A stretch of DNA of 64,000 nt from Auanema rhodensis. Taxonomy: Eukaryota > Nematoda > Chromadorea > Rhabditida > Rhabditidae. The stretch is from assembly GCA_964057225.1 (NCBI GenBank), contig OZ059894.1:19684476-19748475 (forward strand), written 5' to 3'. The position numbers and the translations under genes were made by a program. Under the pieces are notes generated by a model. It was not told the DNA's origin, made no database searches, and worked only from the letters and a program-made list of their open reading frames with translations. Positions 11,578 through 26,100 of the stretch are shown piece after piece (the first letter of the stretch is position 1; each line of letters starts with the position of its first letter).

Positions 11578-14500
11578 ACAGATCGACGCAGCTTAAAAAT
11601 CCGCATCGAATGCACTATACTACATTGAGAAACGCTTAATACAAAAATTAGTTATGATCGTTTGAAAAATGATGCATTAGTGTATGTTGAGTTTCCATGT
11701 ACACTCAACATTGCTTCCAAAAACATTTTGACAAAAATTTTTTCGAAAAATTTCAAAATAATTTAGCAAAAAGTAGATGTTTTTAGATTCCTTTTTCCAA
11801 GGCAAAGACGATGGACAATGTTATTCAACGAAAAAATTAATTCTTCAGGGTGAAAATCGAGGATATAAGTGTGAACTTATATCAGTTGATATCTCGGTGC
11901 ATTTTTAAGCTAGCGCAAATCTGCTAACACAGATCGACGCAGCTTAAAAATCCGCATCGAATGCACTATACTACATTGAGAAACGCTTAATACAAAAATT
12001 AGTTATGATCGTTTGAAAAATGATGCATTAGTGTATGTTGAGTTTTCATGTACACTCAACATTGCTTCCAAAAACATTTTGACAAAAATTTTTTCGAAAA
12101 ATTTCAGAATAATTTAGCAAAAAGTAGATGTTTTTAGATTCCTTTTTTCAAGGCAAAAACGATGGTCAATGTTATTCAACGAAAAAATCAATTCTTCAGG
12201 GTGAAAATCGAGGATATAAGTGTGAACTTATATCAGTTGATATCTCGGTGCATTTTTAAACTAGCGCAAATCTGATAACACAGATCGACGCAGCTTAAAA
12301 ATCCGCATCGAATGCACTATACTACATTGAGAAACGCTTAATACAAAAATTAGTTATGATCGTTTGAAAAATGATGCATTAGTGCATGTTGAGTTTCCAT
12401 GTACACTCAACATTGCTTCCAAAAACATTTTGACAAAAATTTTTTCGAAAAATTTCAGAATAATTTAGCAAAAAGTAGATGTTTTTAGATTCCATTTTTC
12501 AAGGCAAAGACGATGGACAATGTTATTCAACGAAAAAATTAATTCTTCAGGGTGAAAATCGAGGATATAAGTGTGAACTTATATCAGTTGATATCTCGGT
12601 GCATTTTTAAGCTAGCGCAAATCTGATAACACAGATCGACGCAGCTTAAAAATCCGCATCGAATGCACTATACTACATTGAGAAACGCTTAATACAAAAA
12701 TTAGTTATGATCGTTTGAAAAATGATGCATTAGTGTATGTTGAGTTTCCATGTACACTCAACATTGCTTCCAAAAACATTTTGACAAAAATTTTTTCGAA
12801 AAATTTCAAAATAATTTAGCAAAAAGTAGATGTTTTTAGATTCCTTTTTTCAAGGCAAAGACGATGGACAATGTTATTCAACGAAAAAATTAATTCTTCA
12901 GGGTGAAAATCGAGGATATAAGTGTGAACTTATATCAGTTGATATCTCGGTGCATTTTTAAGCTAGCGCAAATCTGCTAACACAGATCGACGCAGCTTAA
13001 AAATCCGCATCGAATGCACTATACTACATTGAGAAACGCTTAATACAAAAATTAGTTATGATCGTTTGAAAAATGATGCATTAGTGTATGTTGAGTTTTC
13101 ATGTACACTCAACATTGCTTCCAAAAACATTTTGACAAAAATTTTTTCGAAAAATTTCAGAATAATTTAGCAAAAAGTAGATGTTTTTAGATTCCTTTTT
13201 TCAAGGCAAAAACGATGGTCAATGTTATTCAACGAAAAAATCAATTCTTCAGGGTGAAAATCGAGGATATAAGTGTGAACTTATATCAGTTGATATCTCG
13301 GTGCATTTTTAAACTAGCGCAAATCTGATAACACAGATCGACGCAGCTTAAAAATCCGCATCGAATGCACTATACTACATTGAGAAACGCTTAATACAAA
13401 AATTAGTTATGATCGTTTGAAAAATGATGCATTAGTGCATGTTGAGTTTCCATGTACACTCAACATTGCTTCCAAAAACATTTTGACAAAAATTTTTTCG
13501 AAAAATTTCAGAATAATTTAGCAAAAAGTAGATGTTTTTAGATTCCAATTTTCAAGGCAAAGACGATGGACAATGTTATTCAACGAAAAAATTAATTCTT
13601 CAGGGTGAAAATCGAGGATATAAGTATGAACTTATATCAGTTGATATCTCGGTGCATTTTTAAGCTAGCGCAAATCTGATAACACAGATCGACGCAGCTT
13701 AAAAATCCGCATCGAATGCACTATACTACATTGAGAAACGCTTAATACAAAAATTAGTTATGATCGTTTGAAAAATGATGCATTAGTGTATGTTGAGTTT
13801 CCATGTACACTCAACATTGCTTCCAAAAACATTTTGACAAAAATTTTTTCGAAAAATTTCAAAATAATTTAGCAAAAAGTAGATGTTTTTAGATTCCTTT
13901 TTTCAAGGCAAAGACGATGGACAATGTTATTCAACGAAAAAATTAATTCTTCAGGGTGAAAATCGAGGATATAAGTGTGAACTTATATCAGTTGATATCT
14001 CGGTGCATTTTTAAGCTAGCGCAAATCTGCTAACACAGATCGACGCAGCTTAAAAATCCGCATCGAATGCACTATACTACATTGAGAAACGCTTAATACA
14101 AAAATTAGTTATGATCGTTTGAAAAATGATGCATTAGTGTATGTTGAGTTTTCATGTACACTCAACATTGCTTCCAAAAACATTTTGACAAAAATTTTTT
14201 CGAAAAATTTCAGAATAATTTAGCAAAAAGTAGATGTTTTTAGATTCCTTTTTTCAAGGCAAAAACGATGGTCAATGTTATTCAACGAAAAAATCAATTC
14301 TTCAGGGTGAAAATCGAGGATATAAGTGTGAACTTATATCAGTTGATATCTCGGTGCATTTTTAAACTAGCGCAAATCTGATAACACAGATCGACGCAGC
14401 TTAAAAATCCGCATCGAATGCACTATACTATATTGAGAAACGCTTAATACAAAAATTAGTTATGATCGTTTGAAAAATGATGCATTAGTGTATGTTGAGT

Positions 14501-17500
14501 TTCCATGTACACTCAACATTGCTTCCAAAAACATTTTGACAAAAATTTTTTCGAAAAATTTCAGAATAATTTAGCAAAAAGTAGATGTTTTTAGATTCCT
14601 TTTTTCAAGGCAAAGACGATGGTCAATGTTATTCAACGAAAAAATTAATTCTTCAGGGTGAAAATCGAGGATATAAGTGTGAACTTATATCAGTTGATAT
14701 CTCGGTGCATTTTTAAGCTAGCGCAAATCTGATAACACAGATCGACGCAGCTTAAAAATCCGCATCGAATGCACTATACTACATTGAGAAACGCTTAATA
14801 CAAAAATTAGTTATGATCGTTCGAAAAATGATGCATTAGTGTATGTTGAGTTTCCATGTACACTCAACATTGCTTCCAAAAACATTTTGACAAAAATTTT
14901 TTCGAGAAATTTCAAAATAATTTAGCAAAAAGTAGATGTTTTTAGATTCCTTTTTTCAAGGCAAAGACGATGGACAATGTTATTCAACGAAAAAATTAAA
15001 TCTTCAGGGTGAAAATCGAGGATATAAGTGTGAACTTATATCAGTTGATATCTCGGTGCATTTTAAAACTAGCGCAAATCTGCTAACACAGATCGACGCA
15101 GCTTAAAAATCCGCATCGAATGCACTATACTACATTGAGAAACGCTTAATACAAAAATTAGTTATGATCGTTTGAAAAATGATGCATTAGTGTATGTTGA
15201 GTTTCCATGTACACTCAACATTGCTTCCAAAAACATTTTGACAAAAATTTTTTCGAAAAATTTCAGAATAATTTAGCAAAAAGTAGATGTTTTTAGATTC
15301 CTTTTTTCAAGGCAAAGACGATGGTCAATGTTATTCAACGAAAAAATCAATTCTTCAGGGTGAAAATCGAGGATATAAGTGTGAACTTATATCAGTTGAT
15401 ATCTCGGTGCATTTTTAAGCTAGCGCAAATCTAATAACACAGATCGACGCAGCTTAAAAATCCGCATCGAATGCACTATACTACATTGAGAAACGCTTAA
15501 TACAAAAATTAGTTATGATCGTTTGAAAAATGATGCATTAGTGTATGTTGAGTTTCCATGTACACTCAACATTGCTTCCAAAAACATTTTGACAAAAATT
15601 TTTTCGAAAAATTTCAGAATAATTTAGCAAAAAGTAGATGTTTTTAGATTCCTTTTTTCAAGGCAAAAACGATGGTCAATGTTATTCAACGAAAAAATCA
15701 ATTCTTCAGGGTGAAAATCGAGGATATAAGTGTGAACTTATATCAGTTGATATCTCGGTGCATTTTTAAACTAGCGCAAATCTGATAACACAGATCGACG
15801 CAGCTTAAAAATCCGCATCGAATGCACTATACTACATTGAGAAACGCTTAATACAAAAATTAGTTATGATCGTTTGAAAAATGATGCATTAGTGTATGTT
15901 GAGTTTCCATGTACACTCAACATTGCTTCCAAAAACATTTTGACAAAAATTTTTTCGAAAAATTTCAAAATAATTTAGCAAAAAGTAGATGTTTCTAGAT
16001 TCCTTTTTTCAAGGCAAAGACGATGGACAATGTTATTCAACGAAAAAATTAATTCTTCAGGGTGAAAATCGAGGATATAAGTGTGAACTTATATCAGTTG
16101 ATATCTCGGTGCATTTTTAAGCTAGCGCAAATCTGATAACACAGATCGACGCAGCTTAAAAATCCGCATCGAATGCACTATACTACATTGAGAAACGCTT
16201 AATACAAAAATTAGTTATGATCGTTTGAAAAATGATGCGTTAGTGTATGTTGAGTTTCCATGTACACTCAACATTGCTTCCAAAAACATTTTGACAAAAA
16301 TTTTTTCGAAAAATTTCAAAATAATTTAGCAAAAAGTAGATGTTTTTAGATTCCTTTTTTCAAGGCAAAGACGATGGACAATGTTATTCAACGAAAAAAT
16401 TAATTCTTCAGGGTGAAAATCGAGGATATAAGTGTGAACTTATATCAGTTGATATCTCGGTGCATTTTTAAGCTAGCGCAAATCTGATAACACAGATCGA
16501 CGCAGCTTAAAAATCCGCATCGAATGCACTATACTACATTGAGAAACGCTTAATACAAAAATTAGTTATGATCGTTTGAAAAATGATGCATTAGTGTATG
16601 TTGAGTTTCCATGTACACTCAACATTGCTTCCAAAAACATTTTGACAAAAATTTTTTCGAAAAATTTCAAAATAATTTAGCAAAAAGTAGATGTTTTTAG
16701 ATTCCTTTTTTCAAGGCAAAGACGATGGACAATGTTATTCAACGAAAAAATTAATTCTTCAGGGTGAAAATCGAGGATATAAGTGTGAACTTATATCAGT
16801 TGATATCTCGGTGCATTTTTAAGCTAGCGCAAATCTGATAACACAGATCGACGCAGCTTAAAAATCCGCATCGAATGCACTATACTACATTGAGAAACGC
16901 TTAATACAAAAATTAGTTATGATCGTTTGAAAAATGATGCATTAGTGTATGTTGAGTTTTCATGTACACTCAACATTGCTTCCAAAAACATTTTGACAAA
17001 AATTTTTTCGAAAAATTTCAGAATAATTTAGCAAAAAGTAGATGTTTTTAGATTCCTTTTTTCAAGGCAAAGACGATGGACAATGTTATTCAACGAAAAA
17101 ATTAATTCTTCAGGGTGAAAATCGAGGATATAAGTGTGAACTTATATCAGTTGATATCTCGGTGCATTTTTAAGCTAGCGCAAATCTGATAACACAGATC
17201 GACGCAGCTTAAAAGTCCGCATCGAATGCACTTTACTACATTGAGAAACGCTTAATACAAAAATTAGTTATGATCGTTTGAAAAATGATGCATTAGTGTA
17301 TGTTGAGTTTCCATGTACACTCAACATTGCTTCCAAAAACATTTTGACAAAAATTTTTTCGAAAAATTTCAGAATAATTTAGCAAAAAGTAGATGTTTTT
17401 AGATTCCATTTTTCAAGGCAAAGACGATGGACAATGTTATTCAACGAAAAAATTAATTCTTCAGGGTGAAAATCGAGGATATAAGTGTGAACTTATATCA

Positions 17501-18244
17501 GTTGATATCTCGGTGCATTTTTAAGCTAGCGCAAATCTGATAACACAGATCGACGCAGTTTAAAATCCGCATCGAATGCACTATACTCATTGAAAAACGA
17601 TTAATACAAAAATTAGTTATGATCGTTCGAAAAATGATGCATTAGTGTATGTTGAGTTTCCATGTACACTCAACATTGCTTCCAAAAACATTTTGACAAA
17701 AATTTTTTCGAAAAATTTCAGAATAATTTAGCAAAAAGTAGATGTTTTTAGATTCCTTTTTTCAAGGCAAAAACGATGGTCAATGTTATTCAACGAAAAA
17801 ATCAATTCTTCAGGGTGAAAATCGAGGATATAAGTGTGAACTTATATCAGTTGATATCTCGGTGCATTTTTAAACTAGCGCAAATCTGATAACACAGATC
17901 GACGCAGCTTAAAAATCCGCATCGAATGCACTATACTACATTGAGAATCGCTTAATACAAAAATTAGTTATGATCGTTTGAAAAATGATGCATTAGTGCA
18001 TGTTGAGTTTCCATGTACACTCAACATTGCTTCCAAAAACATTTTGACAAAAATTTTTTCGAAAAATTTCAGAATAATTTAGCAAAAAGTAGATGTTTTT
18101 AGATTCCATTTTTCAAGGCAAAGACGATGGACAATGTTATTCAACGAAAAAATTAATTCTTCAGGGTGAAAATCGAGGATATAAGTGTGAACTTATATCA
18201 GTTGATATCTCGGTGCATTTTTAAGCTAGCGCAAATCTGATAAC
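11578..18244. repeat. Zone B block 1: 19 monomers
   Basis: The block starts as a new zone A unit (P' Q R P Q R') but then leaves that pattern. Starts: 11578, 11929, 12280, 12631, 12982, 13333 (R' with CCAATTTTC), 13684, 14035, 14386 (TATATTGAG), 14737 (GTTCG, GAGAAAT, TTTTAAAACTAG), 15088 (CTAATAAC), 15439, 15790 (private GTTTCTAG), 16141 (first GCGTT), 16492, 16843 (hybrid), 17194 (G), 17545 (H) and 17894 (a single Rt). The rare marks listed recur in order in the next block, which shows a large duplication. Confidence 0.85.
16843..17193. repeat. Hybrid monomer (Q front, S back)
   Basis: The front carries T118 (GAGTTTTCATG), otherwise a Q mark, while the back carries G230, A238, T261, G332 and A347, as in S. 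It precedes G H Rt, the normal followers of S, so it is the point at which block 1 rejoins the zone A order. The switch lies between about 16960 and 17072. Confidence 0.7.
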
Positions 18245-21200
18245 ACAGATCGACGCAGCTTAAAAATCCGCATCGAATGCACTATACTACATTGAGAAAC
18301 GCTTAATACAAAAATTAGTTATGATCGTTTGAAAAATGATGCATTAGTGTATGTTGAGTTTCCATGTACACTCAACATTGCTTCCAAAAACATTTTGACA
18401 AAAATTTTTTCGAAAAATTTCAAAATAATTTAGCAAAAAGTAGATGTTTTTAGATTCCTTTTTCCAAGGCAAAGACGATGGACAATGTTATTCAACGAAA
18501 AAATTAATTCTTCAGGGTGAAAATCGAGGATATAAGTGTGAACTTATATCAGTTGATATCTCGGTGCATTTTTAAGCTAGCGCAAATCTGCTAACACAGA
18601 TCGACGCAGCTTAAAAATCCGCATCGAATGCACTATACTACATTGAGAAACGCTTAATACAAAAATTAGTTATGATCGTTTGAAAAATGATGCATTAGTG
18701 TATGTTGAGTTTTCATGTACACTCAACATTGCTTCCAAAAACATTTTGACAAAAATTTTTTCGAAAAATTTCAGAATAATTTAGCAAAAAGTAGATGTTT
18801 TTAGATTCCTTTTTTCAAGGCAAAAACGATGGTCAATGTTATTCAACGAAAAAATCAATTCTTCAGGGTGAAAATCGAGGATATAAGTGTGAACTTATAT
18901 CAGTTGATATCTCGGTGCATTTTTAAACTAGCGCAAATCTGATAACACAGATCGACGCAGCTTAAAAATCCGCATCGAATGCACTATACTACATTGAGAA
19001 ACGCTTAATACAAAAATTAGTTATGATCGTTTGAAAAATGATGCATTAGTGCATGTTGAGTTTCCATGTACACTCAACATTGCTTCCAAAAACATTTTGA
19101 CAAAAATTTTTTCGAAAAATTTCAAAATAATTTAGCAAAAAGTAGATGTTTTTAGATTCCTTTTTTCAAGGCAAAGACGATGGACAATGTTATTCAACGA
19201 AAAAATTAATTCTTCAGGGTGAAAATCGAGGATATAAGTGTGAACTTATATCAGTTGATATCTCGGTGCATTTTTAAGCTAGCGCAAATCTGCTAACACA
19301 GATCGACGCAGCTTAAAAATCCGCATCGAATGCACTATACTACATTGAGAAACGCTTAATACAAAAATTAGTTATGATCGTTTGAAAAATGATGCATTAG
19401 TGTATGTTGAGTTTTCATGTACACTCAACATTGCTTCCAAAAACATTTTGACAAAAATTTTTTCGAAAAATTTCAGAATAATTTAGCAAAAAGTAGATGT
19501 TTTTAGATTCCTTTTTTCAAGGCAAAAACGATGGTCAATGTTATTCAACGAAAAAATCAATTCTTCAGGGTGAAAATCGAGGATATAAGTGTGAACTTAT
19601 ATCAGTTGATATCTCGGTGCATTTTTAAACTAGCGCAAATCTGATAACACAGATCGACGCAGCTTAAAAATCCGCATCGAATGCACTATACTACATTGAG
19701 AAACGCTTAATACAAAAATTAGTTATGATCGTTTGAAAAATGATGCATTAGTGCATGTTGAGTTTCCATGTACACTCAACATTGCTTCCAAAAACATTTT
19801 GACAAAAATTTTTTCGAAAAATTTCAGAATAATTTAGCAAAAAGTAGATGTTTTTAGATTCCAATTTTCAAGGCAAAGACGATGGACAATGTTATTCAAC
19901 GAAAAAATTAATTCTTCAGGGTGAAAATCGAGGATATAAGTATGAACTTATATCAGTTGATATCTCGGTGCATTTTTAAGCTAGCGCAAATCTGATAACA
20001 CAGATCGACGCAGCTTAAAAATCCGCATCGAATGCACTATACTACATTGAGAAACGCTTAATACAAAAATTAGTTATGATCGTTTGAAAAATGATGCATT
20101 AGTGTATGTTGAGTTTCCATGTACACTCAACATTGCTTCCAAAAACATTTTGACAAAAATTTTTTCGAAAAATTTCAAAATAATTTAGCAAAAAGTAGAT
20201 GTTTTTAGATTCCTTTTTTCAAGGCAAAGACGATGGACAATGTTATTCAACGAAAAAATTAATTCTTCAGGGTGAAAATCGAGGATATAAGTGTGAACTT
20301 ATATCAGTTGATATCTCGGTGCATTTTTAAGCTAGCGCAAATCTGCTAACACAGATCGACGCAGCTTAAAAATCCGCATCGAATGCACTATACTACATTG
20401 AGAAACGCTTAATACAAAAATTAGTTATGATCGTTTGAAAAATGATGCATTAGTGTATGTTGAGTTTTCATGTACACTCAACATTGCTTCCAAAAACATT
20501 TTGACAAAAATTTTTTCGAAAAATTTCAGAATAATTTAGCAAAAAGTAGATGTTTTTAGATTCCTTTTTTCAAGGCAAAAACGATGGTCAATGTTATTCA
20601 ACGAAAAAATCAATTCTTCAGGGTGAAAATCGAGGATATAAGTGTGAACTTATATCAGTTGATATCTCGGTGCATTTTTAAACTAGCGCAAATCTGATAA
20701 CACAGATCGACGCAGCTTAAAAATCCGCATCGAATGCACTATACTATATTGAGAAACGCTTAATACAAAAATTAGTTATGATCGTTTGAAAAATGATGCA
20801 TTAGTGTATGTTGAGTTTCCATGTACACTCAACATTGCTTCCAAAAACATTTTGACAAAAATTTTTTCGAAAAATTTCAGAATAATTTAGCAAAAAGTAG
20901 ATGTTTTTAGATTCCTTTTTTCAAGGCAAAGACGATGGTCAATGTTATTCAACGAAAAAATTAATTCTTCAGGGTGAAAATCGAGGATATAAGTGTGAAC
21001 TTATATCAGTTGATATCTCGGTGCATTTTTAAGCTAGCGCAAATCTGATAACACAGATCGACGCAGCTTAAAAATCCGCATCGAATGCACTATACTACAT
21101 TGAGAAACGCTTAATACAAAAATTAGTTATGATCGTTCGAAAAATGATGCATTAGTGTATGTTGAGTTTCCATGTACACTCAACATTGCTTCCAAAAACA

Positions 21201-23158
21201 TTTTGACAAAAATTTTTTCGAGAAATTTCAAAATAATTTAGCAAAAAGTAGATGTTTTTAGATTCCTTTTTTCAAGGCAAAGACGATGGACAATGTTATT
21301 CAACGAAAAAATTAAATCTTCAGGGTGAAAATCGAGGATATAAGTGTGAACTTATATCAGTTGATATCTCGGTGCATTTTAAAACTAGCGCAAATCTGCT
21401 AACACAGATCGACGCAGCTTAAAAATCCGCATCGAATGCACTATACTACATTGAGAAACGCTTAATACAAAAATTAGTTATGATCGTTTGAAAAATGATG
21501 CATTAGTGTATGTTGAGTTTCCATGTACACTCAACATTGCTTCCAAAAACATTTTGACAAAAATTTTTTCGAAAAATTTCAGAATAATTTAGCAAAAAGT
21601 AGATGTTTTTAGATTCCTTTTTTCAAGGCAAAGACGATGGTCAATGTTATTCAACGAAAAAATCAATTCTTCAGGGTGAAAATCGAGGATATAAGTGTGA
21701 ACTTATATCAGTTGATATCTCGGTGCATTTTTAAGCTAGCGCAAATCTAATAACACAGATCGACGCAGCTTAAAAATCCGCATCGAATGCACTATACTAC
21801 ATTGAGAAACGCTTAATACAAAAATTAGTTATGATCGTTTGAAAAATGATGCATTAGTGTATGTTGAGTTTCCATGTACACTCAACATTGCTTCCAAAAA
21901 CATTTTGACAAAAATTTTTTCGAAAAATTTCAGAATAATTTAGCAAAAAGTAGATGTTTTTAGATTCCTTTTTTCAAGGCAAAAACGATGGTCAATGTTA
22001 TTCAACGAAAAAATCAATTCTTCAGGGTGAAAATCGAGGATATAAGTGTGAACTTATATCAGTTGATATCTCGGTGCATTTTTAAACTAGCGCAAATCTG
22101 ATAACACAGATCGACGCAGCTTAAAAATCCGCATCGAATGCACTATACTACATTGAGAAACGCTTAATACAAAAATTAGTTATGATCGTTTGAAAAATGA
22201 TGCATTAGTGTATGTTGAGTTTCCATGTACACTCAACATTGCTTCCAAAAACATTTTGACAAAAATTTTTTCGAAAAATTTCAAAATAATTTAGCAAAAA
22301 GTAGATGTTTTTAGATTCCTTTTTTCAAGGCAAAGACGATGGACAATGTTATTCAACGAAAAAATTAATTCTTCAGGGTGAAAATCGAGGATATAAGTGT
22401 GAACTTATATCAGTTGATATCTCGGTGCATTTTTAAGCTAGCGCAAATCTGATAACACAGATCGACGCAGCTTAAAAATCCGCATCGAATGCACTATACT
22501 ACATTGAGAAACGCTTAATACAAAAATTAGTTATGATCGTTTGAAAAATGATGCGTTAGTGTATGTTGAGTTTCCATGTACACTCAACATTGCTTCCAAA
22601 AACATTTTGACAAAAATTTTTTCGAAAAATTTCAAAATAATTTAGCAAAAAGTAGATGTTTTTAGATTCCTTTTTTCAAGGCAAAGACGATGGACAATGT
22701 TATTCAACGAAAAAATTAATTCTTCAGGGTGAAAATCGAGGATATAAGTGTGAACTTATATCAGTTGATATCTCGGTGCATTTTTAAGCTAGCGCAAATC
22801 TGATAACACAGATCGACGCAGCTTAAAAATCCGCATCGAATGCACTATACTACATTGAGAAACGCTTAATACAAAAATTAGTTATGATCGTTTGAAAAAT
22901 GATGCATTAGTGTATGTTGAGTTTCCATGTACACTCAACATTGCTTCCAAAAACATTTTGACAAAAATTTTTTCGAAAAATTTCAAAATAATTTAGCAAA
23001 AAGTAGATGTTTTTAGATTCCTTTTTTCAAGGCAAAGACGATGGACAATGTTATTCAACGAAAAAATTAATTCTTCAGGGTGAAAATCGAGGATATAAGT
23101 GTGAACTTATATCAGTTGATATCTCGGTGCATTTTTAAGCTAGCGCAAATCTGATAAC
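18245..23158. repeat. Zone B block 2: duplicate of block 1 minus one monomer
   Basis: Starts: 18245 (P'), 18596, 18947 (hybrid), 19298, 19649 (CCAATTTTC), 20000, 20351, 20702 (TATATTGAG), 21053 (GAGAAAT), 21404 (CTAATAAC), 21755, 22106, 22457 (GCGTT) and 22808. From the hybrid onward every rare mark sits exactly 6316 bp after its partner in block 1 (18 monomers minus the 2-bp H deletion): 13545/19861, 14901/21217, 16239/22555. Before the hybrid the offset is 6667 bp, so exactly one monomer was lost. The match ends near 23159, where block 1 continues with a Q/S hybrid and block 2 with a different type. Confidence 0.9.
18947..19297. repeat. Hybrid monomer (R front, P back) marking a one-monomer loss
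   Basis: The front has C106 (TTAGTGCATG), an R mark. The back has A179, CCTTTTTT and C347, all P marks. In block 1 the matching place holds R then P as two separate monomers (12280 and 12631). A crossover between them within rel 106-179 (19052-19125) removes exactly 351 bp and gives this hybrid. The jump of the block offset from 6667 to 6316 bp at this monomer confirms it. Confidence 0.9.
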
Positions 23159-26100
23159 ACAGATCGACGCAGCTTAAAAATCCGCATCGAATGCACTATA
23201 CTACATTGAGAAACGCTTAATACAAAAATTAGTTATGATCGTTTGAAAAATGATGCATTAGTGTATGTTGAGTTTCCATGTACACTCAACATTGCTTCCA
23301 AAAACATTTTGACAAAAATTTTTTCGAAAAATTTCAGAATAATTTAGCAAAAAGTAGATGTTTTTAGATTCCTTTTTTCAAGGCAAAGACGATGGTCAAT
23401 GTTATTCAACGAAAAAATCAATTCTTCAGGGTGAAAATCGAGGATATAAGTGTGAACTTATATCAGTTGATATCTCGGTGCATTTTTAAGCTAGCGCAAA
23501 TCTGCTAACACAGATCGACGCAGCTTAAAAATCCGCATCGAATGCACTATACTACATTGAGAAACGCTTAATACAAAAATTAGTTATGATCGTTTGAAAA
23601 ATGATGCATTAGTGTATGTTGAGTTTCCATGTACACTCAACATTGCTTCCAAAAACATTTTGACAAAAATTTTTTCGAAAAATTTCAAAATAATTTAGCA
23701 AAAAGTAGATGTTTTTAGATTCCTTTTTTCAAGGCAAAGACGATGGACAATGTTATTCAACGAAAAAATTAATTCTTCAGGGTGAAAATCGAGGATATAA
23801 GTGTGAACTTATATCAGTTGATATCTCGGTGCATTTTTAAGCTAGCGCAAATCTGCTAACACAGATCGACGCAGCTTAAAAATCCGCATCGAATGCACTA
23901 TACTACATTGAGAAACGCTTAATACAAAAATTAGTTATGATCGTTTGAAAAATGATGCATTAGTGTATGTTGAGTTTCCATGTACACTCAACATTGCTTC
24001 CAAAAACATTTTGACAAAAATTTTTTCGAAAAATTTCAGAATAATTTAGCAAAAAGTAGATGTTTTCAGATTCCTTTTTTCAAGGCAAAAACGATGGTCA
24101 ATGTTATTCAACGAAAAAATCAATTCTTCAGGGTGAAAATCGAGGATATAAGTGTGAACTTATATCAGTTGATATCTCGGTGCATTTTTAAACTAGCGCA
24201 AATCTGATAACACAGATCGACGCAGCTTAAAAATCCGCATCGAATGCACTATACTACATTGAGAAACGCTTAATACAAAAATTAGTTATGATCGTTTGAA
24301 AAATGATGCGTTAGTGTATGTTGAGTTTCCATGTACACTCAACATTGCTTCCAAAAACATTTTGACAAAAATTTTTTCGAAAAATTTCAAAATAATTTAG
24401 CAAAAAGTAGATGTTTTTAGATTCCTTTTTTCAAGGCAAAGACGATGGACAATGTTATTCAACGAAAAAATTAATTCTTCAGGGTGAAAATCGAGGATAC
24501 AAGTGTGAACTTATATCAGTTGATATCTCGATGCATTTTTAAGCTAGCGCAAATTTGATAACACAGATCGACGCAGCTTAAAAATCCGCATCGAATGCAC
24601 TATACTACATTGAGAAACGCTTAATACAAAAATTAGTTATGATCGTTTGAAAAATGATGCATTAGTGTATGTTGAGTTTCCATGTACACTCAACATTGCT
24701 TCCAAAAACATTTTGACAAAAATTTTTTCGAAAAATTTCAAAATAATTTAGCAAAAAGTAGATGTTTTTAGATTCCTTTTTTCAAGGCAAAGACGATGGA
24801 CAATGTTATTCAACGAAAAAATTAATTCTTCAGGGTGAAAATCGAGGATATAAGTGTGAACTTATATCAGTTGATATCTCGGTGCATTTTTAAGCTAGCG
24901 CAAATCTGATAACACAGATCGACGCAGCTTAAAAATCCGCATCGAATGCACTATACTACATTGAGAAACGCTTAATACAAAAATTAGTTATGATCGTTTG
25001 AAAAATGATGCGTTAGTGTATGTTGAGTTTCCATGTACACTCAACATTGCTTCCAAAAACATTTTGACAAAAATTTTTTCGAAAAATTTCAAAATAATTT
25101 AGCAAAAAGTAGATGTTTTTAGATTCCTTTTTTCAAGGCAAAGACGATGGACAATGTTATTCAACGAAAAAATTAATTCTTCAGGGTGAAAATCGAGGAT
25201 ATAAGTGTGAACTTATATCAGTTGATATCTCGGTGCATTTTTAAGCTAGCGCAAATCTGATAACACAGATCGACGCAGCTTAAAAATCCGCATCGAATGC
25301 ACTATACTACATTGAGAAACGCTTAATACAAAAATTAGTTATGATCGTTTGAAAAATGATGCATTAGTGTATGTTGAGTTTCCATGTACACTCAACATTG
25401 CTTCCAAAAACATTTTGACAAAAATTTTTTCGAAAAATTTCAAAATAATTTAGCAAAAAGTAGATGTTTTTAGATTCCTTTTTTCAAGGCAAAGACGATG
25501 GACAATGTTATTCAACGAAAAAATTAATTCTTCAGGGTGAAAATCGAGGATATAAGTGTGAACTTATATCAGTTGATATCTCGGTGCATTTTTAAGCTAG
25601 CGCAAATCTGATAACACAGATCGACGCAGCTTAAAAATCCGCATCGAATGCACTATACTACATTGAGAAACGCTTAATACAAAAATTAGTTATGATCGTT
25701 TGAAAAATGATGCATTAGTGTATGTTGAGTTTCCATGTACACTCAACATTGCTTCCAAAAACATTTTGACAAAAATTTTTTCGAAAAATTTCAGAATAAT
25801 TTAGCAAAAAGTAGATGTTTTTAGATTCCTTTTTTCAAGGCAAAGACGATGGTCAATGTTATTCAACGAAAAAATCAATTCTTCAGGGTGAAAATCGAGG
25901 ATATAAGTGTGAACTTATATCAGTTGATATCTCGGTGCATTTTTAAGCTAGCGCAAATCTGATAACACAGATCGACGCAGCTTAAAAATCCGCATCGAAT
26001 GCACTATACTACATTGAGAAACGCTTAATACAAAAATTAGTTATGATCGTTTGAAAAATGATGCATTAGTGTATGTTGAGTTTCCATGTACACTCAACAT

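Noticed and set aside
23980-24207. 75-aa open reading frame on the + strand
   Set aside because: It lies wholly inside a satellite monomer, starts and ends at repeat positions present in every copy, and is open only because of one T to C change at 24067. No domain, signal peptide or flanking gene signal is visible, so it is not annotated as a CDS.
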